Positions 1-4,833 of a DNA stretch of 5,896 nucleotides are shown here, in pieces. A program made the translations under genes and the position numbers. The stretch lies in contig JANYGE010000061.1 of the NCBI GenBank assembly GCA_025362535.1, positions 1 through 5,896 of the forward strand, in the 5' to 3' direction. A model generated the notes under the pieces. It ran no database searches. It saw nothing but the letters and a program-made list of their open reading frames with translations, and had not been told where the DNA came from. The stretch's first letter is position 1; the number at the start of each line of letters is the position of its first letter. The DNA is from Hyphomicrobiales bacterium. GTDB lineage: Bacteria; Pseudomonadota; Alphaproteobacteria; Rhizobiales; Aestuariivirgaceae.

Positions 1-72
1 AAAGCCGAAATGGATTTTGATACGGCACGGCGTTTGTTCACGCTGGTTTGCGCTTTATTGTGGCGGGCCTAA
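1..72 (+). CDS. UPF0262 family protein, C-terminal end only (5' truncated by window edge)
   Basis: Reading frame 1 is open from the first base and ends at TAA 70-72. It encodes 23 residues ending in TARRLFTLVCALLWRA. This closely matches the C-terminus I remember for UPF0262 proteins of alphaproteobacteria, which typically end in something like DTARRLFTLICALHWR. The family has no established function. In Rhizobiales it usually sits between hisD and the phosphatase gene found next here, and the following genes agree with that order. Only the last two dozen codons are visible, so nothing can be said about the start or the rest of the protein. The call rests on the short tail plus gene order. 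Confidence 0.8.
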   Translation, partial: KAEMDFDTARRLFTLVCALLWRA

Positions 73-76
73 TCTG

Positions 77-505
77 ATGGCTCTAAAATTGCCCAGCGCT
101 GTATTATTTGCCTGCACGCTAAATGCTATTCGCTCGCCCATGGCAGCAGCGATCATGCATCACCACTTTGGCCACAAGACCTATGTGGCATCGGCCGGCA
201 TTGCCGCTGGTGATCCTGATCCCTTTGTTGGCATTATTATGGACGAGATTGGGATTGATCTCAAAAAACATCGGCCCCATAGCTTTGAAGACTTAGAGGA
301 TTCGGCTTTCGATTTGCTGATCACCCTTTCACCCGAAGCTGAGTTGCGGGCCAAAGATATGTCGCGCACCATGGCAATTCAGGTTGAAAGCTGGCCGATT
401 GAGGATCCCTCACGGGTGAGTGGCTCACGCGAACAAATTCTGGAGAGCTATCGTGCGGTGCGCGATGATTTGGTGAAGCGTATCGTGGAACGGTTTAGTG
501 TTTAA
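77..505 (+). CDS. Low-molecular-weight protein-tyrosine-phosphatase-like protein
   Basis: A 142-residue cytoplasmic protein of the LMW phosphatase/arsenate reductase fold. The active-site loop C-X5-R-S is visible as CTLNAIRS, with the nucleophile Cys13 and phosphate-binding Arg19 just after the first strand (AVLFAC). The likely general acid is Asp110, in the motif WPIEDPS. The conserved middle part (SAG at 39-41, FEDLEDSAFDLLITLSPEA around 70-88) and the length fit the phosphatase-like protein found before infA in rhizobial genomes. Substrate and role are unknown; dephosphorylation of a protein Tyr or arsenate reduction are both possible from the fold. The start at 77 was chosen because it lies 4 nt after the UPF0262 stop; the longer frame from 17 would overlap that gene. 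No strong Shine-Dalgarno is seen, suggesting translational coupling to UPF0262. Confidence 0.88.
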   Translation: MALKLPSAVLFACTLNAIRSPMAAAIMHHHFGHKTYVASAGIAAGDPDPFVGIIMDEIGIDLKKHRPHSFEDLEDSAFDLLITLSPEAELRAKDMSRTMAIQVESWPIEDPSRVSGSREQILESYRAVRDDLVKRIVERFSV

Positions 506-582
506 AAACTCAGGGAGCTTGATTTTGAAGCGTTTCCGGTCCATGGAGTGCGCTCTTAACTTACACCAAATAAGGGAACCTA

Positions 583-804
583 ATGGCGAAAGAAGAACTG
601 CTGGAGTTTGAAGGCACCGTTGCCGAACTTCTGCCCAACGCAACATTTCGTGTGATGTTGGATCACAACAAGCACGAAATCATCGCTCACACATCCGGCA
701 AAATGCGTAAGAACCGCATTCGTGTGCTGGCTGGAGACCGGGTGATGGTGGAAATGACGCCCTATGACTTGACTAAGGGCCGCATCAATTATCGGTTTAA
801 ATAA
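583..804 (+). CDS. infA: Translation initiation factor IF-1
   Basis: A 73-residue protein that aligns nearly end to end with bacterial IF-1 (72 residues in E. coli). It begins MAKEE, has the OB-fold core with [11 protein letters not shown] and FRV, then the highly conserved [12 protein letters not shown] and [18 protein letters not shown] segments. IF-1 binds the 30S A site and works with IF-2 and IF-3 in start-codon selection; it is essential in the bacteria tested. The start is supported by an AAGGGA Shine-Dalgarno at 572-577, five bases before the ATG. The 77-nt gap before it is the largest inside this block, so an infA promoter there is plausible, but I see no convincing -35/-10 pair. The stop TAA overlaps the maf ATG by one base. 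Confidence 0.97.
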   Translation: MAKEELLEFEGTVAELLPNATFRVMLDHNKHEIIAHTSGKMRKNRIRVLAGDRVMVEMTPYDLTKGRINYRFK

Positions 805-1445
805 TGATTCTTGAAGTCAAACCAAAACTTGTTCTGGCCAGTGCTTCGCCGAGGCGCTTGGCTTTGCTTGACCGGATTGGCTTGGCACCGGATTTGCTCA
901 ATCCTGCGGATGTTGATGAAACTCCGCTGCGCCGGGAAACGCCGCGCCGTCTGGCCATTCGTTTGGCTGAAGATAAAGCAAAAAAAGCCAAGGACGCGCC
1001 TCAAGTGGAAGACTTGGGCGAGGGTGTTTATATTCTGGCCGCTGATACTGTTGTTGGTTTGGGCCGCAGGATATTGCCCAAGGCTGAGACCTATCAACAA
1101 GCTGCAGACTGCTTGGCCTTGCTTTCAGGGCGTTCGCATTGGGTTTATTCTGCCGTTTGTTTGATGGCCCCCGATGGAAAATTAACTGCGCGCTGCAGCG
1201 AAACCAAAGTGCGCTTCAAACGCTTTTCGCGTGAAGACCGTGAGAGCTATTTGAAATCTGAAGAGTGGCGCGGCAAGGCTGGTGGCTATGCCATTCAAGG
1301 CCGGGCCGAAGCTTTTGTGCGTTATCTCGCAGGCTCGCATTCTGGCGTTGTTGGTTTGCCACTCTATGAAACGGTTTTGCTTTTGCAAGGTGCTGGATTT
1401 CCAGTTTATCATACGTGGATGACGCAAATATCAGATTCGATTTAA
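804..1445 (+). CDS. maf: Maf-family nucleoside triphosphate pyrophosphatase
   Basis: A 213-residue cytoplasmic protein with all main Maf motifs: the N-terminal LASASPRR (11-18), DVDET (36-40), the catalytic-Asp motif AADTVV with Asp81, GKAGGYAIQG (157-166) and GSHSGVVGLPLYET (177-190). Maf proteins hydrolyse non-canonical or excess nucleoside triphosphates to the monophosphate and pyrophosphate. The GKAGGYAIQG form resembles the dTTP/UTP-type (YhdE-like) branch rather than the 7-methyl-GTP (YceF-like) branch, though this is inferred from motif alone. In Bacillus subtilis Maf is linked to septum inhibition. The ATG overlaps the infA stop as TAATG and has no obvious Shine-Dalgarno, so initiation is probably coupled to infA translation. 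yacG follows after 3 nt. Confidence 0.95.
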   Translation: MILEVKPKLVLASASPRRLALLDRIGLAPDLLNPADVDETPLRRETPRRLAIRLAEDKAKKAKDAPQVEDLGEGVYILAADTVVGLGRRILPKAETYQQAADCLALLSGRSHWVYSAVCLMAPDGKLTARCSETKVRFKRFSREDRESYLKSEEWRGKAGGYAIQGRAEAFVRYLAGSHSGVVGLPLYETVLLLQGAGFPVYHTWMTQISDSI

Positions 1446-1448
1446 GCC

Positions 1449-1634
1449 ATGGCTGAACCAATCGTTTTTCACCCTCGAAAACCCTGTGCCATTTGCAAGA
1501 AGCCTTCGCAGCCCAAATTTCATCCGTTCTGCTCTAACCGTTGCACGCAGATTGACTTGAACCGCTGGTTGGGTGGTCACTATGCTATCCCCGCAGCGGA
1601 AAGCGATGATGACGAAAGCTCCGGCGCGGAATAA
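1449..1634 (+). CDS. yacG: DNA gyrase inhibitor YacG, zinc-finger protein
   Basis: A 61-residue protein with four zinc-ligand cysteines, C13-X2-C16-X11-C28-X3-C32, followed by the family-typical segment IDLNRWLGGHYAIP and an acidic tail (ESDDDESSGAE). E. coli YacG binds GyrB through its C-terminal region and blocks DNA binding by gyrase; this short homologue keeps the zinc finger and the acidic tail. The spacing between the two Cys pairs is a few residues shorter than I remember for E. coli, as in other alphaproteobacterial versions. The gene starts 3 nt after maf, with no clear Shine-Dalgarno, and is the last gene of the housekeeping block. No hairpin terminator is visible after its stop. 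Confidence 0.94.
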   Translation: MAEPIVFHPRKPCAICKKPSQPKFHPFCSNRCTQIDLNRWLGGHYAIPAAESDDDESSGAE

Positions 1635-1655
1635 TCCCCCCTCAAGAATTTGCAT

Positions 1656-1684
1656 TCGACCTCAGCAAAATTTGTGCTTATAGT
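1656..1684 (+). promoter_or_regulatory. Candidate sigma-70-type promoter for the MFS transporter gene
   Basis: TCGACC at 1656-1661 (4 of 6 to TTGACA) and TATAGT at 1679-1684 (5 of 6 to TATAAT) are separated by 17 bases. It lies in the 124-nt gap between yacG and the MFS gene and would give a 5' leader of roughly 65-70 nt. The gap holds no tRNA or other gene that I can recognise. This is pattern-matching only. Confidence 0.45.
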
Positions 1685-1743
1685 CAGTTCTGAAATTGTC
1701 ATGCATGCCAAAAAGAGCAGCAGGCAATAATTCAAAACGCCTC

Positions 1744-1752
1744 AGGGAGGGG
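1744..1752 (+). promoter_or_regulatory. Strong Shine-Dalgarno that sets the MFS start
   Basis: The purine run AGGGAGGGG ends 6 bases before ATG 1759. The same frame stays open upstream to a TTG at 1696 and an ATG at 1705, but neither has a ribosome binding site. The extra residues would also be a charged, non-conserved extension before the MHS N-terminus. The start at 1759 is therefore preferred. Confidence 0.85.
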
Positions 1753-1758
1753 TATATT

Positions 1759-3585
1759 ATGGCCGTAGCCAAGACAGGTTTGTCGAAAGACGAAAGATTC
1801 GTCATTTTTGCATCATCAACAGGTACTGTTTTCGAATGGTATGACTTTTATCTCTACGCAACCTTGGCTCCATTTTTTGCCGCCTTATTCTTTCCACCCG
1901 GAAACCAAACCTGGGCCTTACTTGGCGCACTTGCCGCTTATGCCGCTGGCTTCTTAGTTCGGCCCTTCGGCGCATTATTGTTTGGCCGCTTGGGCGATAT
2001 GCTGGGCCGCAAATATACATTCCTGATCACAGTGATGGTGATGGGTGCTGCCACATTTGCCGTAGGTCTTTTGCCAACCTATGCCACGATTGGGGAATGG
2101 GCGCCAATTCTGCTCGTTACCATTCGTCTGATCCAAGGTCTAGCTTTGGGTGGTGAATATGGTGGTGCTGCCACTTATGTGGCCGAGCATTCACAGAATG
2201 GTCGGCGTGGTTATGCCACCAGCTGGATTCAAACCACGGCAACGCTGGGCTTCTTCTTAGCACTCCTGATCATTGGTCTGCTGCGCTATAATATGGACCC
2301 TGCAACATTCAAAGAATGGGGCTGGCGCATTCCGTTTCTGGGTTCAGCTATTCTGCTCATCTTCTCGATTTGGATTCGGTTGAAGCTCAATGAGTCGCCT
2401 GTGTTCCAGCGCATTAAGGCTGAAGGTACGGGTTCGAAATCGCCGATCCACGATTCCTTCTTCAAATATCCAAACAATAAATATGCCTTGCTAGCCCTCT
2501 TGGGTGCGACCGTTGGCCAAGGTGTTGTGTGGTATACCGCACAATTCTACGCCTTGTTTTTTATCGGTGGCCCTTTGAAAGCGAACTTTGATGCCACCTA
2601 TATTATCATCGGCGTGGCGCTTCTGATCGGCACGCCTTTCTTTATTTTCTTCGGCTCGCTGTCTGACAAGATTGGGCGCTTGAGAATTATTCTGGCAGGT
2701 TGTGTGATTGCCGCTCTCACCTATTTTCCGATCTTTCAGAAACTCACTGAGTATGTGAACCCGGCATTGGCCAACTATACAACGGCCACTAAAATCAACG
2801 TGACAGTTGATCCGGCCAATTGCCATTTCACCATTTTCCCAATTAAGGGTGTTACGGTGGAAGGCGATTGCGACAAGGCCAAGAGCTTGCTGGTTTCAAA
2901 TGGCATTTCCTTCACTTCACTTGAAGGGCCAACCGGAACCAAAGCAACGATCGACATCAACGGCACCAAGCTTGAAGGCTTCTCGGCTTATGGTTGGTCA
3001 AAGGCTTTGGCGGAAAGTGGCTATCCCCATATGGCGGTTGCTGCTGGTGATCTCACTCTTGATAAAGATCAGACCGATGCTTTGGTCGCTGCGCAAGCGG
3101 CCAAGGTTCCGGCTGATATTGAAAAAATCATCAATGGTGTTCGCAAGGCTGCTGATGCTGCGGCAAAACCACTTGCTGCAACAAACTCTATTGCAGCGCC
3201 ATCAATTGCTGTTGATGGCAGCTCGACTGTGAGTGTGGGAGAAATCAAAACCTCATTCGCAAAAGGTGATGAGATCAATTATCCCGGTGCCATTGCGATG
3301 GTGGCCTTGATGATGATCTATGTTGGCATGGTTTACGGCCCGATTGCCGCATTCCTGGTTGAAATGTTCCCGAGCAATATCCGCTACACATCCATGTCGC
3401 TGCCCTATCATATCGGCAATGGTTGGTTCGGTGGCATGCTGCCTTTGTTTGCAACCGCCTATGTTGCTTACACTGGCAATATATATGCAGGGCTTTGGTA
3501 TCCCATCATATTCGCCTCGATGACAGCGGTGATTGGCTTCTTGTTTCTCAAAGAGACCAAGGATGTGGATATTTCTAAAACTTAA
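1759..3585 (+). CDS. MHS-family major facilitator transporter with large TM9-TM10 insert
   Basis: A 608-residue inner-membrane secondary transporter. The N-terminus carries the metabolite:H+ symporter (MHS) signature SSTGTVFEWYDFYLY (19-33). The two MFS loop motifs are GRLGDMLGRK (76-85, between TM2 and TM3) and GSLSDKIGRLR (299-309, between TM8 and TM9). Twelve hydrophobic segments can be followed: TM1-6 before about residue 215, TM7-9 at roughly 250-330, and TM10-12 from about 511. Typical MHS members have about 430-450 residues. The excess is one block at about 331-509, between TM9 and TM10, which the usual topology places in the periplasm. It contains Cys355 and Cys371, a strand-like Thr/Val/Gly-rich part and an Ala-rich helical part around 438-474. 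Substrate is unknown; MHS relatives take up organic acids, osmolytes such as proline/betaine, or dicarboxylates with protons. The gene has its own candidate promoter and terminator, so it appears to be monocistronic. Confidence 0.92.
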   Translation: MAVAKTGLSKDERFVIFASSTGTVFEWYDFYLYATLAPFFAALFFPPGNQTWALLGALAAYAAGFLVRPFGALLFGRLGDMLGRKYTFLITVMVMGAATFAVGLLPTYATIGEWAPILLVTIRLIQGLALGGEYGGAATYVAEHSQNGRRGYATSWIQTTATLGFFLALLIIGLLRYNMDPATFKEWGWRIPFLGSAILLIFSIWIRLKLNESPVFQRIKAEGTGSKSPIHDSFFKYPNNKYALLALLGATVGQGVVWYTAQFYALFFIGGPLKANFDATYIIIGVALLIGTPFFIFFGSLSDKIGRLRIILAGCVIAALTYFPIFQKLTEYVNPALANYTTATKINVTVDPANCHFTIFPIKGVTVEGDCDKAKSLLVSNGISFTSLEGPTGTKATIDINGTKLEGFSAYGWSKALAESGYPHMAVAAGDLTLDKDQTDALVAAQAAKVPADIEKIINGVRKAADAAAKPLAATNSIAAPSIAVDGSSTVSVGEIKTSFAKGDEINYPGAIAMVALMMIYVGMVYGPIAAFLVEMFPSNIRYTSMSLPYHIGNGWFGGMLPLFATAYVAYTGNIYAGLWYPIIFASMTAVIGFLFLKETKDVDISKT

Positions 3586-3598
3586 AATTTAAGCATCT

Positions 3599-3629
3599 AT
3601 AACCCCGCTGAAGAGCGGGGTTATTTTTT
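3599..3629 (+). terminator. Intrinsic (rho-independent) terminator after the MFS gene
   Basis: An 11-bp perfect stem (3599-3609 with 3614-3624, core ACCCCGCT/AGCGGGGT) closes a GAAG tetraloop and runs into six T residues at 3624-3629. It begins 13 bases after the MFS stop. A small AT-rich inverted repeat, CTTAAA-A-TTTAAG, overlaps the stop codon just before it at 3581-3593. This separates the MFS unit from the ABC operon. Confidence 0.93.
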
Positions 3630-3643
3630 ATGCATTTGGTGGT

Positions 3644-3663
3644 TGCCAAACTAACGTTTGACA
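3644..3663 (+). promoter_or_regulatory. Operator-like inverted repeat overlapping the -35 box
   Basis: TGCCAAAC and GTTTGACA form 8-base arms with one mismatch around a 4-base TAAC centre. The right arm contains the TTGACA -35 element of the candidate ABC-operon promoter. A dimeric repressor bound here would compete with RNA polymerase. No regulator gene is in the window, so identity is unknown; CUT2 sugar operons are often controlled by LacI- or DeoR-type repressors. Chance occurrence is possible. Confidence 0.35.
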
Positions 3664-3686
3664 GAACCATGTGATCGCGTAAATAT
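3658..3686 (+). promoter_or_regulatory. Candidate promoter of the sugar ABC operon
   Basis: A perfect TTGACA lies at 3658-3663. About 16-17 bases downstream is the AT-rich stretch TAAATAT (3680-3686), a weak match to the -10 consensus. It sits between the terminator of the MFS gene and the binding-protein gene, where a promoter is needed. The implied 5' leader is about 100 nt, long enough to hold regulatory structure. Confidence 0.45.
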
Positions 3687-3750
3687 TTAAGGTGGAGGAT
3701 GTTTCACGGTCTCGCATGACAGTCGAATAATAACCCTCTGAGATCTTGAA

Positions 3751-3760
3751 GTAGGCCTAC
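3751..3760. repeat. Perfect 10-bp palindrome in the ABC-operon leader
   Basis: GTAGGCCTAC is fully self-complementary and lies 33 bases before the binding-protein ATG, in a 208-nt intergenic region. It could be a small protein-binding site or chance. It has no loop, so a stable RNA hairpin at this spot is unlikely. Confidence 0.3.
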
Positions 3761-3780
3761 CTAAAAAAATAATCATTTAT

Positions 3781-3785
3781 GGGAG
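3781..3785 (+). promoter_or_regulatory. Shine-Dalgarno that sets the binding-protein start
   Basis: GGGAG ends 8 bases before ATG 3794. An in-frame ATG at 3779 actually overlaps this site and has only A/T-rich sequence ahead of it, so 3794 is the better start and removes five residues (MGALH). Confidence 0.8.
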
Positions 3786-3793
3786 CTCTTCAT

Positions 3794-4822
3794 ATGTTTG
3801 ACGAAATTATTAAGATTGCACAAACGCGTCGCAATGTTTTCAAATCAATTGGTGGTGCAACAGCACTGGCCGGAATGATGTTGGCTGATGCTGGGTTTGA
3901 TCCAGCTATGGCTCAGGCGCTCGCACCATCAGGTAAACCAATGAAGGCGGCCTTCTCAAATGCCGGTCTGCAAGCCTCTTGGTGCGCCCAAGGCAAACAA
4001 GCTGCTGAAGCTTGGGGCAAATTGATGAATGTTGAGATCACCTGGTTTGATGGTGAACTCGCAGCCACCAAGCAGCGCGCCGCTATCGACAATATGGCCA
4101 CCCAAAAATGGGACTTTGTGGCCTTACAAACTTTTGGCATTGGTACATTGACTGATCCAATCCAGAAAATGATTGACGCTGGAACTCCGGTTATTGCCAT
4201 GGACACTTTGGTTGCCCCTCCAGGCACCATCGCCATCCACACTTTCATTGCGCCAGATAACGTGATGATGGGATCAGTCGTTGCTTCGCAGCTCATGACT
4301 GCCATTGGTGGCAAGGGCAATGTGGTGATGACCCAGGGTGCACTCGGCCATTCCGGCGCACAGGGACGTGCCAAGGGCTTCAAGCAGGTGTTGGCTGCCT
4401 ATCCAGACGTGAAGCTCATCAACGAAGAGCCAGCTGACTGGGATGTGACCAAGGTTGCCCGTATTTGGGATTCTATCCTCACTCAGAATGCTGACATTGC
4501 TGGTGCTTTCTTCCACAATGACGATATGGCACTCGCTGCCCATCAAGTGATGAAGCAGAAGGGCCGTGAAGGCATTATCATCGGCGGTGTTGATGCGATG
4601 CCTCCTGCGGTTCAAGCCGTTCTCGATGGCACCATGCTGGCAACTGTGCGCAATCCGTCCTGCCGTATTCATGGTTGGGCTGTGGCTGCTGGTGTTGCTG
4701 CCGTGCAGGGTGGTGAAAAAGCCGGAAAAGATATTCCGAACTACATATTGGCCGATGGTCCGGTCATCACCAAAGAAACAGCCCCAGGACATCTGTGGTT
4801 GCAGAAGAACTTCCTGATCTGA
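3794..4822 (+). CDS. Sugar-type ABC transporter substrate-binding protein (periplasmic-binding protein 1 fold), Tat-like signal
   Basis: A 342-residue exported protein. The N-terminus holds a twin-arginine-like motif TRRNVFK (11-17), a weakly hydrophobic stretch GGATALAGMMLA, and a probable cleavage site after AMAQA (38-42). The mature part looks like a ribose/galactose-type binding protein. It has two alpha/beta lobes beginning MKAAFSNAGLQASW, an IDNMATQKWDFVAL segment, GTPVIAMDT at the hinge side, and the family-typical FFHNDDMALAAHQVMK followed by IIIGGVDAMPPAVQAVLDGTMLATV. It would capture a sugar or sugar-like ligand in the periplasm and deliver it to the permease. The ligand cannot be told from the sequence. 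It is followed after 11 nt by the ATPase gene, which confirms an import system. Its Shine-Dalgarno is good, whereas the ATPase lacks one, in line with higher expression of the binding protein. No cysteine follows the signal, so it is not a lipoprotein. Confidence 0.92.
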   Translation: MFDEIIKIAQTRRNVFKSIGGATALAGMMLADAGFDPAMAQALAPSGKPMKAAFSNAGLQASWCAQGKQAAEAWGKLMNVEITWFDGELAATKQRAAIDNMATQKWDFVALQTFGIGTLTDPIQKMIDAGTPVIAMDTLVAPPGTIAIHTFIAPDNVMMGSVVASQLMTAIGGKGNVVMTQGALGHSGAQGRAKGFKQVLAAYPDVKLINEEPADWDVTKVARIWDSILTQNADIAGAFFHNDDMALAAHQVMKQKGREGIIIGGVDAMPPAVQAVLDGTMLATVRNPSCRIHGWAVAAGVAAVQGGEKAGKDIPNYILADGPVITKETAPGHLWLQKNFLI

Positions 4823-4833
4823 TTTCAGTCATC

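Noticed and set aside
17..76. An N-terminal extension of the phosphatase from ATG 17
   Set aside because: It overlaps the UPF0262 C-terminus in another frame, the extra residues look like no phosphatase, and ATG 77 lies neatly 4 nt after the upstream stop.
789..1100. Antisense open frames over maf (also 797-991, 1182-1427, 1216-1461)
   Set aside because: They lie opposite a clear maf gene, have no recognisable domains or ribosome binding sites, and are rich in the residues expected from reverse reading of coding DNA.
1696..1758. Upstream TTG/ATG starts for the MFS gene
   Set aside because: No Shine-Dalgarno precedes them, and the start at 1759 has a very strong one and begins directly before the conserved MHS N-terminus.
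1635..1758. A tRNA or small RNA after yacG
   Set aside because: Some rhizobial genomes have a tRNA near here, but no cloverleaf, TTCGA arm or terminator is visible in this 124-nt gap.
2807..3232. A 141-codon + strand frame inside the MFS insert
   Set aside because: It is the +1 shadow of the MFS gene, Arg/Leu-rich with no ribosome binding site. The MFS frame is continuous and carries conserved helices on both sides.
2749..3285. The MFS insert as an inserted mobile element or a frameshift artefact
   Set aside because: No terminal repeats or target duplications flank it, the frame is intact on both sides, and composition looks like the rest of the gene.
4274..4792. A 172-codon antisense frame over the binding-protein gene (also 3913-4383, and 5169-5549 over the ATPase)
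   Set aside because: These mirror well-supported + strand genes, carry no recognisable motif, and I see no promoter for them.
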